Below, piece after piece: positions 1 through 7,575 of a DNA stretch of 64,000 bases. The notes beneath the pieces were generated by a model that was given only the letters and a program-made list of their open reading frames with translations, had not been told where the DNA came from and did not search any database. Source of the DNA: Cedecea neteri (GTDB lineage: Bacteria > Pseudomonadota > Gammaproteobacteria > Enterobacterales > Enterobacteriaceae); NCBI RefSeq assembly GCF_000758325.1, contig NZ_CP009459.1, positions 1,426,001 to 1,490,000 of the forward strand, in the 5' to 3' direction. Position numbers and translations under genes: made by a program. The number at the start of each line of letters is the position of its first letter. The first letter of the stretch is position 1.

Positions 1-238
1 AAGACCGGAACTGAATAAACGCGATCGCAGCCTGATCACCGTGGCGGCGCTGCTGGCGCTGTACCGGCTTGAACAGCTGCCTATTCATCTTGATTTAGCG
101 CGCAAAAATGGCGTCAGCGATGAGGAGTTAAGCGAGCTGATTACCCATCTGGCTTTTTATGCGGGCTGGCCTGCCGCCCACAGCGCGCTAAAGGTTCTGG
201 ATAAGTTGATCGTTGAATGTAATCGGGAGGAGCAATAA
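1..238 (+). CDS. Carboxymuconolactone decarboxylase family protein (C-terminal part)
   Basis: The reading frame is open from base 2, so the gene is cut by the window edge and only its last 78 residues are seen. The segment RDRSLITVAALLAL followed by the helix ELITHLAFYAGWPAA is typical of the carboxymuconolactone decarboxylase (CMD)/AhpD-like fold, small all-helical proteins used as decarboxylases or as peroxidase-like enzymes. The visible part lacks a CxxC pair, so the decarboxylase-like branch is more likely than AhpD, but the N-terminal half is not available. The stop codon abuts the ATG of the tautomerase gene, so the two are surely co-transcribed. Such pairs are common in enteric accessory operons for aromatic or unsaturated acids; the substrate is unknown. 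Confidence 0.85.
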   Translation, partial: RPELNKRDRSLITVAALLALYRLEQLPIHLDLARKNGVSDEELSELITHLAFYAGWPAAHSALKVLDKLIVECNREEQ

Positions 239-625
239 ATGCCGGTACTTCATGTCACCTTATTAAAAGGAAAAACGGAGGTCTGGCTGGCGGCGGTTTC
301 ATCCAGCATACAGCGGGCGCTGGTGGAGGCATTTGATGTACCGGAGGCGGATCTGTTTCAGGTTTTTCACGAGCAAGCTAAATCTGCGCTGCGATTTGAT
401 CGCCACTATATGGCAGGGCCGCGCAGCGATGACTGGCTTCTGATTGAGATAACGGCCGGTAAGCCACGGAGTATTGAGACGAAGCAACGTTTTTACCGGG
501 CCATTACCGAGCAACTTGCCGGGTCACCGGGCATTCATCCCAACGACGTGATGGTGGTCATTCGCCATAACAATGCTGAGGACTGGTCGTTTGGAGGGGG
601 GAAGGCGAGTTTGCTCCCGGAGTAA
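239..625 (+). CDS. Tautomerase family protein
   Basis: A 128-residue protein beginning Met-Pro-Val; the proline after the initiator Met is the catalytic base of the 4-oxalocrotonate tautomerase superfamily. The body (ITAGKPRSIETKQRFYRAI, then HPNDVMVVIRHNNAEDWSFG) matches the longer tautomerase subfamily with two fused beta-alpha-beta units. The family interconverts keto and enol forms of unsaturated acids in the cytoplasm. The ATG follows the preceding stop directly, with the ribosome-binding site GGGAGGAG inside the end of the upstream gene, so expression is coupled to the CMD-like protein. Residues 115-122 (EDWSFGGG) are a usual signature near the end of this subfamily. The substrate is not known. 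Confidence 0.9.
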   Translation: MPVLHVTLLKGKTEVWLAAVSSSIQRALVEAFDVPEADLFQVFHEQAKSALRFDRHYMAGPRSDDWLLIEITAGKPRSIETKQRFYRAITEQLAGSPGIHPNDVMVVIRHNNAEDWSFGGGKASLLPE

Positions 626-661
626 GATCTACCCCTTAAAATCGCTGGGCGCGGGGGAGTC

Positions 662-689
662 ATCGCTGTATATTTTTATACACAACGAT
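662..689 (+). promoter_or_regulatory. Candidate ModE (molybdate regulator) binding site
   Basis: Left half ATCGCTGTATA, six-base spacer, right half TACACAACGAT. Compared with the enterobacterial ModE consensus as I remember it (ATCGnTATATA, N6, TATATAACGAT), 18 of 21 fixed positions agree and the spacing is exact. The core contains a perfect TGTATA/TATACA palindrome. The site ends 16 bases before the GTG start at 706, where a repressor would block transcription. That the downstream products look like oxyanion-binding proteins is independent support. Confidence 0.6.
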
Positions 690-705
690 CATAAGGACTC
701 CCGCC

Positions 706-1758
706 GTGAACCGATTTACCCGCCGCCTGACGCTGGGCGCACTATTAGTACTTTCCCCGCTCGCCGCGCTGGCGAACCGCACTCTCACCGACCAACTTGG
801 CCGCCAGGTCACTATCCCTGATGAGGTTGACCGTGTCGTGGTGCTTCAGCATCAAACGCTCAACCTGCTGGTGCAAATGAACGCCACCGACAAAGTGGTC
901 GGCATTCTGGCGAACTGGAAGCAGCAGCTTGGCAGCGGCTACGCTCGCCTGGCCCCGGAACTTGAGCACAAGGCCCAGCTAGGGGATTTAACCAGCGTGG
1001 ACACCGAAAAGCTGGTGGCGCTGCATCCTCAGGTGGTGTTCGTCACCAACTATGCACCGCAGGAGATGATCGACAGCATTAGCAAACTCGGCATTCCGGT
1101 GATTGCGATTTCGCTGCGTCACGACGCTCCGGGCGAGCAGGGTAAACTGAACCCGTCGATGCAGGATGAAGAGCAGGCCTACAATCTCGGCCTGAAAGAA
1201 GGCATCGAGCTGATTGGCGAAGTCGTTAATAAAGAGAAGCAGGCCACAGCGCTGATCGACGCCACTTTTGCCGAGCGCAAGCTGGTCAGCGACCGCCTGA
1301 AAGACATTCCGGCAAGCCAGCGGGTGCGTGCTTATATGGCCAACCCTGATTTGACCACCTACGGTTCCGGAAAATATACCGGCCTGATGATGGCCCATGC
1401 GGGCGCGTTGAACGTCGCGGCGTCGACCGTAAAAGGCTTCAAGCAGGTGTCGATGGAACAGGTGATCGCCTGGGATCCGCAGGTGATCTTCGTGCAGGAT
1501 CGTTACCCCAAAGTGGTGGACGAGATCGTCAGTAAACCCGAATGGCAGCCGATCGACGCGGTGAAAAACCATCAGGTCTGGCTGATGCCGGAATACGCCA
1601 AAGCCTGGGGCTACCCGATGCCGGAAGCGATGGCGATTGGCGAGCTGTGGATGGCGAAAAAATTGTACCCCGCCAGATTCAAAGATATCGACATGAAGAA
1701 AGTGGCCGACAGCTGGTATCAGCGTTTTTACCGCACCCATTATGAAGGCGTTGAGTAA
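706..1758 (+). CDS. Periplasmic ABC substrate-binding protein of the BtuF/FecB/MolA type
   Basis: This 350-residue protein starts at GTG (AAGGACT ribosome-binding site 6-12 bases upstream) with an export signal, TRRLTLGALLVL..LAALA; the paired arginines before the hydrophobic stretch resemble a Tat signal, though Sec export is possible. The mature part opens LTDQLGRQVTIPDEVDRVV, the hallmark of class III (helical backbone) binding proteins for Fe-siderophores, B12 or, in MolA of Haemophilus, molybdate/tungstate. The linked ModA-like gene and the ModE-like box upstream favour molybdate or tungstate here; that is inference. Its stop overlaps the next ATG (TAATG). No permease or ATPase gene follows, so the partner transporter must be encoded elsewhere or the protein has another role. 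Confidence 0.85.
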   Translation: MNRFTRRLTLGALLVLSPLAALANRTLTDQLGRQVTIPDEVDRVVVLQHQTLNLLVQMNATDKVVGILANWKQQLGSGYARLAPELEHKAQLGDLTSVDTEKLVALHPQVVFVTNYAPQEMIDSISKLGIPVIAISLRHDAPGEQGKLNPSMQDEEQAYNLGLKEGIELIGEVVNKEKQATALIDATFAERKLVSDRLKDIPASQRVRAYMANPDLTTYGSGKYTGLMMAHAGALNVAASTVKGFKQVSMEQVIAWDPQVIFVQDRYPKVVDEIVSKPEWQPIDAVKNHQVWLMPEYAKAWGYPMPEAMAIGELWMAKKLYPARFKDIDMKKVADSWYQRFYRTHYEGVE

Positions 1759-2462
1759 TGACCTTACGGATCCTGGCGGCCGGAAGCCTGCGGCGGGTCT
1801 GGCAGCCGCTTATGGCAAAGTTTGAGCAGGAAACTGGCCTGCCGACAGAGACCCAGTTTGGGCCTGCGGGCCTGCTAAGAGCGCGTATAGAAGCCGGTGA
1901 AACCTGTTCGCTGTTTGCGTCGGCAAACATGGCGCACCCGCACACGTTGCTGGAACAGGGCAAAGCGCGGGCGGTTCAGCGGTTTGCCGGGAATGCCCTT
2001 TGCCTGACGGCGGCTGCACACTGCGTTGATGCGCAAAGTACCTGGCTAACGCTATTGAGCAATCCGGCCTTACGCATTGGTACGTCCACGCCGGGCAGCG
2101 ATCCGTCCGGGGATTATACCTGGCAGTTTTTTGCCAGATTTGAGGCTGAATTTGGCACAGCTTTGCAGTCGCGCGCCTTGCCGCTGGTTGGCGGGCCGGA
2201 CACTCAGGCCGTGCCCGATGGCATGCTTGCGGCGCAGTGGCTTATTACCAGCAGGCAGGCCGATCTAATGATTGGTTACCGAAGCTATGCCGCAGCGCTG
2301 AACGCGCACCGTGAACTGCGGGTGTTTGAGATCCCGGTTCTCTACAATATTCAGGCCGATTATGGGCTGGCGGTGTGCGACGAACGGGCGGAGCCGCTGC
2401 GGGCATTCCTGGTCTCGGACGCTGCGCGGCAAATACTGCGCGACTACGGCTTTGTCGTCTGA
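1758..2462 (+). CDS. ModA-like molybdate/oxyanion-binding domain protein without signal peptide
   Basis: A 234-residue type II periplasmic-binding fold. The opening LRILAAGSLRRVWQPLMAKF followed by ETGLPTETQFGPAGLLRARIEAG and LFASANMAHP parallels the ModA pattern (AAASL, then SST.LARQIEAGAPADLFIS). It differs from ModA in starting directly with the first beta strand: no signal peptide is encoded, and no alternative upstream start exists because the frame overlaps the previous stop by one base. It may therefore act in the cytoplasm, or be exported by an unusual route. Translational coupling to the MolA-like receptor and a terminator just downstream make a two-gene operon. Ligand identity is inferred, not shown. 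Confidence 0.75.
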   Translation: MTLRILAAGSLRRVWQPLMAKFEQETGLPTETQFGPAGLLRARIEAGETCSLFASANMAHPHTLLEQGKARAVQRFAGNALCLTAAAHCVDAQSTWLTLLSNPALRIGTSTPGSDPSGDYTWQFFARFEAEFGTALQSRALPLVGGPDTQAVPDGMLAAQWLITSRQADLMIGYRSYAAALNAHRELRVFEIPVLYNIQADYGLAVCDERAEPLRAFLVSDAARQILRDYGFVV

Positions 2463-2472
2463 AAACAAAAAA

Positions 2473-2498
2473 ACCGCCTACAAGGGCGGTTATTTTTA
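2473..2498. terminator. Intrinsic terminator between the receptor operon and yjcB
   Basis: Perfect 6-bp stem ACCGCC/GGCGGT with a six-base loop, followed by TATTTTT on the plus strand and preceded by an A-rich run (AAAACAAAAAAA). The flanks suit termination in both directions, serving the binding-protein operon and the convergent yjcB gene. Confidence 0.8.
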
Positions 2499-2510
2499 GG
2501 CTTCGGTCTG

Positions 2511-2792
2511 CTAAGGCATCATCGTCGGCCATTCGGGCGGCATTCTGGCGATGATCTCAACCAGCCCCGTTTTAAACGACGCCCAGATAACCGGGAAGTC
2601 GCCGAGCGTCAGGCCTAATAAACCCATCGCAAACCAGCAGGAGGCGGCAATTCCCAGCCCGCTGCTGATCATGGCTAAAGCCCGGTAATCCGAGCGGCGA
2701 AACTGAATATTCAGGCTGCTTGCCAAAAACATCAAAACCGCGCTAAGCAGCGGCCAGCGGATGAGCATCACGCCGGTGGTGATTGTTGCCAT
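2511..2792 (-). CDS. yjcB: YjcB family inner membrane protein
   Basis: The 93-residue product has the same length as E. coli YjcB and shares long stretches with it as I recall the sequence (MATxTTGV..RW.LLSAV, FRRSDY, LAxISSGLG, CWFAMGLLG). Two or three hydrophobic helices (about residues 8-28, 40-62 and possibly 65-80) predict an inner membrane protein; function is unknown in any organism. In E. coli it also lies next to pdeC, so the location is conserved. It is read away from pdeC, with a 433-bp intergenic region holding both promoters. Confidence 0.9.
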   Translation of the reverse strand: MATITTGVMLIRWPLLSAVLMFLASSLNIQFRRSDYRALAMISSGLGIAASCWFAMGLLGLTLGDFPVIWASFKTGLVEIIARMPPEWPTMMP

Positions 2793-2842
2793 GGACCTTC
2801 TTCCTCAAAAAGCTGCAATTTATTTTTCTGTTGCACTGATAG

Positions 2843-2858
2843 TGTGAAGTGTATCACT
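2843..2858. promoter_or_regulatory. Candidate CRP site in the yjcB-pdeC intergenic region
   Basis: TGTGA-N6-TCACT matches nine of ten core positions of the CRP consensus TGTGA-N6-TCACA. It lies 51-66 bases upstream of the yjcB start, a sensible activator position. Within it is the short palindrome AAGTG-TAT-CACTT. The remainder of the 433-bp gap (2793-3225) is AT-rich and shows no open frame or other clear signal. Confidence 0.4.
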
Positions 2859-3225
2859 TTTGTGCGTTTAATCACCAGCGTTGTGATGCTTTTTTGCGCG
2901 GTATTGAGGCCGGGTCGGCGGGGTTTTTTAGGAAAACCAGGACGCGGAAGGCGTGAACATTTTGTTTATCTGACGTTTACCACAATTTCGTTTAAATAAT
3001 CATTCCCTGCTGCTTTAACCCCAGAAAAACTCATATTAACGCGGTGGGTTAAATCTTAAGCTAAACAGCATCCCGGTTCCTCTTATCTCTTTGTTGCGCA
3101 AATTAATTTCCGCAGAGTTAACGGCTGAAGGCTATTGCTAAAGCGGGCTTTATGATGCAACGTAATCGGCGGTCATCAGGTTGTTCTAATAAAGTATAAA
3201 AACAGGCGCATAAAAGCAGAGACGT

Positions 3226-4842
3226 GTGAGCATCATGGTGAAACGGATTTATCTTAAGGCGTTGCGTACCTCAGGTTTTGTCCTGATCGTTTGCCTGCCG
3301 ATAATGCTGGCGATCTATTTTGCCCATGTTCGCGCCATGAGTGACACCCAGCAGCACCTGCACTCTTTTGGCAAACTGGTGATGGAAAAAACGGAAATCG
3401 TCATCAGCCACGTTAATGAGGCGCGCAGCGAGGCGGAACGTTTTTCAGGGGAAATATGCAGCCCCCGGCATATGGCAAATATGCTGGATATCGTTCGTGG
3501 TAAACTTTTTGTCGCCGATTTAATTTACGTCAGCGGCGATAAGCTGCTGTGCTCGACCAGCTACAAGCCATTAAAACCGCTACCAACGCCGCTTCCTTCT
3601 TATACCCGTAAACCGGATATCGCCATTTATTATTACCTGGATACGCCGTTTTATGCCGGGCATAAAATGACCTACATGCAGCGTGGGCATTATATGGCGG
3701 TGATTAACCCGCTCACCTGGTCAGAAGTCTTGTCCGAAGATGACTCGCTGATTTATGGCGTCTACGACACCGTCACCCGCAGTTTTTTCTCTTTAAGTCC
3801 GGGGGCCGACAGCGACCTGCTGCACAGTTTTATTCTGCGTAAAGAGAAAGCGTTTACCGAGGATAATCGTTTTTACGCCGTCGACCAGTCGGCTAAAAGG
3901 CCGATTGCGGTGATTGTTTCCACGTCAGAAACTTTGTTTAACCGCCAGTGGTATCACCAGCTGACGCTGACGCTTCCGTTAGGCGTTATTTGCAGCCTGC
4001 TGATATTAATTATGTGGTCCCGAACCCGTCAGCAGTTAAATTCCCCGCGACGGATGCTTTTAAGAGCGCTGGCCAGAAAACAGCTCAAACTTCACTACCA
4101 GCCGATTATTGATATTCAAAACGGCTATTGCGTGGGGGCAGAAGCACTGCTGCGGTGGGTTAATTTTAACGGACAAACTATCAGCCCCGGGACGTTTATT
4201 CCGCTGGCAGAATCTGAAGGCCTGATTCACAAAATATCGGACTATGTGGTTGATGCGGTATTTAAAGATTTTGGTGAATTTCTTGCCGACCACCCTGGAC
4301 TTTATATTTCGATTAACCTTTCGGCGTCTGACTTTCACTCTTCACGCTTAATTACCGTACTTTCAGAACGGATTAAAACCTACAACATTCGGCCGGGGCA
4401 GATAAAAATCGAAGTGACCGAGCGAGGGTTTATTGACGTTGAAAAAACCAGGCCGTTTATCCAGGAGTTCCGCAACGCCGGCTTTAAAGTTGCCATCGAT
4501 GACTTTGGCACCGGGTATTCGAATCTGCACAATCTGCAGTACCTGAACGTCGATATTTTAAAAATCGACAAAAGTTTTATTGATTCCCTCGCCAGCGAGC
4601 GGGCCAGCCATTTGCTGGTGGAACACATCATTGAAATTGCCCACAGCCTGAATTTAACGACGATTGCCGAAGGGGTTGAAACCGAAGCGCAGGTGGCATG
4701 GCTGGTGGATCACGGCGTGGAGTATTGCCAGGGCTGGTATTTTGCGAAGGCGCTGCCTCCGCAAGAGTTTATCGCCTGGCTCTATACGCCAGGCGGGATC
4801 CCCGTTCGCAAGGCCTCAGTGGCTCGCGATCCACTGCTTTAA
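3226..4842 (+). CDS. pdeC: Cyclic di-GMP phosphodiesterase with CSS-motif sensor
   Basis: The 538-residue protein has an N-terminal helix (about 14-34), a periplasmic CSS-motif sensor domain with Cys78-Ser (ICSPRH) and Cys109-Ser (LLCSTS), a second helix (about 247-266), and a cytoplasmic EAL domain starting near 280 with EALLRW at 306, DDFGTGYSNL, and TIAEGVET. It should linearise cyclic di-GMP. In E. coli PdeC, a disulfide between the two CSS cysteines (redox/DsbA-DsbB) keeps the enzyme inactive and its loss activates it. The neighbours yjcB and soxS are as in E. coli. The listed start is GTG; an ATG three codons later is possible. The last 27 bases overlap the convergent hydrolase gene. 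Confidence 0.92.
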   Translation: MSIMVKRIYLKALRTSGFVLIVCLPIMLAIYFAHVRAMSDTQQHLHSFGKLVMEKTEIVISHVNEARSEAERFSGEICSPRHMANMLDIVRGKLFVADLIYVSGDKLLCSTSYKPLKPLPTPLPSYTRKPDIAIYYYLDTPFYAGHKMTYMQRGHYMAVINPLTWSEVLSEDDSLIYGVYDTVTRSFFSLSPGADSDLLHSFILRKEKAFTEDNRFYAVDQSAKRPIAVIVSTSETLFNRQWYHQLTLTLPLGVICSLLILIMWSRTRQQLNSPRRMLLRALARKQLKLHYQPIIDIQNGYCVGAEALLRWVNFNGQTISPGTFIPLAESEGLIHKISDYVVDAVFKDFGEFLADHPGLYISINLSASDFHSSRLITVLSERIKTYNIRPGQIKIEVTERGFIDVEKTRPFIQEFRNAGFKVAIDDFGTGYSNLHNLQYLNVDILKIDKSFIDSLASERASHLLVEHIIEIAHSLNLTTIAEGVETEAQVAWLVDHGVEYCQGWYFAKALPPQEFIAWLYTPGGIPVRKASVARDPLL

Positions 4843-5481
4843 AGGAACAACCCATTCTGGATTAGGGCGGAAAAATGCCCCGTGCTGCTGGCCGGTAGAG
4901 ATTTTTATCTCTTTATAATGAGTAATCCCCGGGCTGTGGTTCACAATCGTCTGGCAGGAACCCACTTCATCCGAGGCCTCATAAATGGAGAGCACGTTCC
5001 CGTACAGGCGATTGCGGGCGTCATCCTGAATGGAATGAGTACATCCCGCCAGAATGGCAACGTTGAGCGCCTTATTCTGCAGCTTGCTTGCCGCCAGAAT
5101 GGTAATTTCGCCGCCGCGTGAGAAGCCGACAAGCGTAATATTCTTAGCCGGGACGCCTTTTGCAATCAGCGTGTTCACATCCTGTTTTAGCTTTTCGGCA
5201 TATTTATCGGGCTGAGTATCTTTAGCTCTGTGATAAGCAATCAGGTTGTAGCCATCATCGCTTAGTTTCTCTTTCACCGCCGGGAAATCGTAAACGCCCC
5301 ACTGCGGTTTATTTGGATTACTCGGCCGGTCAACATTTCCCTCTAACACTTTCCCGTGCGTATAAAAAACGTATTTCTGCTTCGGATTAACGCTGTCCGG
5401 GAACGCGGTATAAATGGTTGCCGCCTGAGCGGCCATTGAGGCAAACCCGATGGCCAAAATGGCGAAACTTAACTTTCTCAC
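4816..5481 (-). CDS. Secreted alpha/beta-hydrolase family protein
   Basis: The 221-residue product has a clear Sec signal peptide (LSFAILAIGFASMAAQA, cleavage before ATIY) and should be periplasmic. The mature part holds the nucleophile elbow GFSRGGE with Ser121, preceded by KNITLV on the usual beta strand, and a candidate catalytic His in STGQQHGAFF. YHRAKDTQPDKYAEKL gives the usual cap-side helix. Substrate is unknown. This gene is absent from the same place in E. coli K-12, where pdeC and soxS are adjacent, so it is an insertion. The 3' end overlaps pdeC by 27 bp in tail-to-tail orientation; it shares direction with soxS, 20 bp downstream of its stop. Confidence 0.8.
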   Translation of the reverse strand: MRKLSFAILAIGFASMAAQAATIYTAFPDSVNPKQKYVFYTHGKVLEGNVDRPSNPNKPQWGVYDFPAVKEKLSDDGYNLIAYHRAKDTQPDKYAEKLKQDVNTLIAKGVPAKNITLVGFSRGGEITILAASKLQNKALNVAILAGCTHSIQDDARNRLYGNVLSIYEASDEVGSCQTIVNHSPGITHYKEIKISTGQQHGAFFRPNPEWVVPLKQWIASH

Positions 5482-5501
5482 TCCAACTCCTGTTGGTTTT
5501 C

Positions 5502-5825
5502 TTAGGCCTGATGGCGGTAATCCGTTGGCGTACGGTCAAACTCACGGCGGAACACGCGGGAGAAGGTCTGCTGCGAAACGTACCCGTAGTCCATCGCGAT
5601 ATCAAAAATAGGGCGCTGGGTGGTGCGCAGCGCCGTGGCGGCCATCAGCAGGCGGCGCTGGCGGATGTACTCACCCAGCGTCTGGTGCATCACTGTACGG
5701 AACATACGCTGTAAATACCACTTTGAATAACCTGATTTTTTCGCCACCACGTCGATGTTCAGCGGCTGGTCAATATGTTCATCAATCCATTCAGTCAACG
5801 TATAAATGATGTCCTGGTGAGCCAT
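5502..5825 (-). CDS. soxS: Superoxide response transcription activator SoxS
   Basis: A 107-residue AraC/XylS protein consisting only of the DNA-binding domain with two helix-turn-helix motifs (PLNIDVVAKKSGYSKWYLQR and RPIFDIAMDYGYVSQQTFSR). Length and sequence match E. coli SoxS closely. It activates sodA, zwf, acrAB, fumC and other genes of the superoxide/nitric oxide regulon as a monomer. It is transcribed divergently from soxR through an 80-bp gap that holds the SoxR operator inside the 19-bp spacer of its promoter, so expression depends on oxidised SoxR. Confidence 0.97.
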   Translation of the reverse strand: MAHQDIIYTLTEWIDEHIDQPLNIDVVAKKSGYSKWYLQRMFRTVMHQTLGEYIRQRRLLMAATALRTTQRPIFDIAMDYGYVSQQTFSRVFRREFDRTPTDYRHQA

Positions 5826-5867
5826 GAGTCGTCCTCATTTCCGGGTTAGCTAGTTTCATTGCCAGGG

Positions 5868-5898
5868 AGTATAATTCCTCAAGTTAACTTGAGGTAAA
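5868..5898 (-). promoter_or_regulatory. soxS promoter with SoxR operator
   Basis: On the minus strand TTTACC (-35) and TATACT (-10) are separated by 19 bases. The spacer contains the perfect 18-bp palindrome CCTCAAGTTAACTTGAGG (5877-5894), the MerR-family SoxR box. The overlong spacer is the classic arrangement in which oxidised SoxR untwists the DNA to allow transcription. SoxR also represses its own gene from this region. Confidence 0.95.
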
Positions 5899-5905
5899 GA
5901 GCATT

Positions 5906-6361
5906 ATGGAAAAGAAATTACCCCGAATAAAAACGCTGTTAACGCCCGGTGAAGTGGCGAAGCGCAGCGGCGTGGCCGTCTCCGCGCTTCACTTTTACGA
6001 AAGCAAAGGTTTGATCAAAAGTACGAGAAATGCAGGCAACCAGCGGCGTTATCAGCGTGATGTGCTGCGAACGGTAGCGATAATAAAAATCGCGCAACGC
6101 ATTGGCATTCCACTGAGCACCGTCGGGGATGCGTTTGGCGTCCTGCCCGACGGCCATTCGATCAACAAAAACGACTGGAAGAAGCTGTCGTCCCAATGGC
6201 GCGAAGAGCTGAACCACCGCATTGCCACGCTGACCGCGCTGCGTGACGAACTGAATGGCTGCATTGGCTGTGGCTGTTTATCCGGGGCGGAATGCCCGCT
6301 GCGTAACCCGGGAGATAAGCTGGGCGAGCAGGGTACCGGCGCACGGCTGCTGGAAGAGTAG
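5906..6361 (+). CDS. soxR: Redox-sensing [2Fe-2S] transcription factor SoxR
   Basis: A 151-residue MerR-family protein: winged helix-turn-helix ([22 protein letters not shown]), dimerisation helix, and the iron-sulfur cluster segment [12 protein letters not shown] with Cys119, Cys122, Cys124 and Cys130. Alignment with E. coli SoxR is gap-free to residue 148; the end is three residues shorter. One-electron oxidation of the cluster by redox-cycling drugs converts it into an activator of soxS. Downstream is a dense terminator region. Confidence 0.97.
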   Translation: MEKKLPRIKTLLTPGEVAKRSGVAVSALHFYESKGLIKSTRNAGNQRRYQRDVLRTVAIIKIAQRIGIPLSTVGDAFGVLPDGHSINKNDWKKLSSQWREELNHRIATLTALRDELNGCIGCGCLSGAECPLRNPGDKLGEQGTGARLLEE

Positions 6362-6413
6362 AATGCGTGTTTTACATAAAACTAAAGCGCCACAAGGGCG
6401 CTCAAGACGGCTG

Positions 6414-6449
6414 ACAAAGAGGGAAAAAGCGTGGTTTTTCCCTCTTTGT
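6414..6449. terminator. Terminator hairpin downstream of soxR
   Basis: Perfect 15-bp stem ACAAAGAGGGAAAAA/TTTTTCCCTCTTTGT with a six-base loop. On the plus strand it is followed by TGTTATT, suiting soxR termination. Read on the minus strand it would end an RNA coming from the soxR-GST gap, as expected for the SraL small RNA. Confidence 0.8.
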
Positions 6450-6530
6450 TGTTATTAGCCGAAAATCAATGAATTGATTTTCCAGGTTTATTAATGACGT
6501 TCTCTGTAGCTTCATTGCTCAACAGGAATC
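6414..6530 (-). ncRNA. sraL: Candidate SraL (RyjA) small RNA
   Basis: In E. coli and Salmonella the RpoS-dependent sRNA SraL is transcribed from the strand opposite to soxR and ends at a hairpin next to the soxR stop. Here the same place holds a strong hairpin (6414-6449), an AT-rich body with the small stem AAAATCAATTCATTGATTTT on the minus strand, and a sigma-S-like -10 (CTACAG, minus strand, 6504-6509). The identification rests on position and layout; I cannot align it. The 5' end is uncertain. Confidence 0.45.
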
Positions 6531-6546
6531 ATCCGTTGCCACATAA

Positions 6547-6580
6547 AACTAAAGCGCCACAAGGGCGCTTTAGTTGTTTT
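6547..6580. terminator. Second terminator-like hairpin in the soxR-GST gap
   Basis: Perfect 12-bp stem AACTAAAGCGCC/GGCGCTTTAGTT with loop ACAAG, followed by GTTTT. It lies about 190 bp beyond soxR. Bases 6581-6837, leading to the glutathione S-transferase, carry no open frame or other structure I can name. Confidence 0.75.
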
Positions 6581-6837
6581 CCGGTCTTTGTCTTTCGCTC
6601 TATCCCGTTCTGACAGGAGGGTTTCCCCCGACGTCGGCACCCCTCGATAACGCTTACACATACCTACGTACACACTTCACTGACTTTGGAGGTTCCGGTC
6701 TGCACCGACAATTTAAGTGTAGGTCTGCCCCTTCACTTTGCAAGGTCAATTGTTCTTTTTTTGTTCATTTTTTTGACATGTGATGCGTGTACGGCTTTCC
6801 TATAGTTATTCCATCTGGCTAAACAGAGGGTTACCTC

Positions 6838-7506
6838 ATGCTCACGGTGCATCACCTCAATAATTCCCGTTCCCAGCGCGTGCTCTGGATGCTGGAAGAA
6901 CTGGCGCAGCCCTATCAGATCGTGCGTTACCAGCGGGAACCCACCATGCTTGCCCCGGAAGCGCTAAAAAAAATCCATCCGCTGGGGAAATCCCCTGTCG
7001 TGGAAGATAACGGCCATATCCTGGCGGAATCAGGTGCCATTCTTGAGTACCTGCAGGAAACCTACGACAGTGAAAACCGCCTGAAGCCGCAGGAGATTAA
7101 CGACAAAATCCAGTATCGCTTCTGGCTGCATTACGCCGAAGGGTCGCTGATGCCGCTGCTGTTAATGAAGCTGGTGTTTGGCAGCCTCGGTAAAGCACCT
7201 GTGCCCTGGCCGCTACGCCCGGTGGGCAAGGCGCTGGGGCAGGGCGTGCAGAAAGCCTGGTTGAATAAGCAACTCAGCACCCATGCCCGTTTTATCGAGG
7301 ATCACCTGAGCCAGCACCCGTGGTTCGCCGGGCAGCAGTTTAGCGCGGCAGATATTCAGATGAGTTTCCCGGTGGCCGCGCTGCTGGCGAGAGGGGAAGT
7401 CAACGACATGCCGCACACCCAGGCGTGGATGAAAAACGTGCAAACGCGCCCCGCCTGGCAGCGAGCGTTAAATCAAGGCGGCCCTTTTGAGATCCCAGGG
7501 GCGTGA
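6838..7506 (+). CDS. Glutathione S-transferase family protein
   Basis: The 222-residue cytoplasmic protein has an N-terminal thioredoxin-like domain (about 1-80) beginning LTVHHLNNSRSQRVLWMLEEL, with Ser/Arg at the position used to activate glutathione, KSPVV (cis-proline) and ESGAILEYL (glutathione gamma-Glu binding). An all-helical C-terminal domain ends with SAADIQMSFPV, the N-capping box of the family. Best described as a bacterial GST of the beta/Ure2-like kind; substrate unknown. The gene follows soxR in some enterobacteria, which fits a role in oxidative or electrophile stress, but no SoxS box was identified. Confidence 0.9.
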   Translation: MLTVHHLNNSRSQRVLWMLEELAQPYQIVRYQREPTMLAPEALKKIHPLGKSPVVEDNGHILAESGAILEYLQETYDSENRLKPQEINDKIQYRFWLHYAEGSLMPLLLMKLVFGSLGKAPVPWPLRPVGKALGQGVQKAWLNKQLSTHARFIEDHLSQHPWFAGQQFSAADIQMSFPVAALLARGEVNDMPHTQAWMKNVQTRPAWQRALNQGGPFEIPGA

Positions 7507-7575
7507 TCGCCGAAGAAGCAAAGCGAGAGAAAATTAGCCCAACTTTTTGCGTTTTTGTTGCGAAATTGCGCATTG

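Larger units (their letters stand above)
6374..6569 (+). repeat. 29-bp exact direct repeat flanking the soxR terminator region
   Basis: The same 29 bases, beginning ACATAAAACTAAAGCGCC, occur at 6374-6402 and 6541-6569, 167 bp apart. In the second copy the sequence continues into the full right arm of a 12-bp terminator stem; in the first copy only a 6-bp inner stem is left. A local duplication of the terminator's left half is the simplest explanation. Confidence 0.85.
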
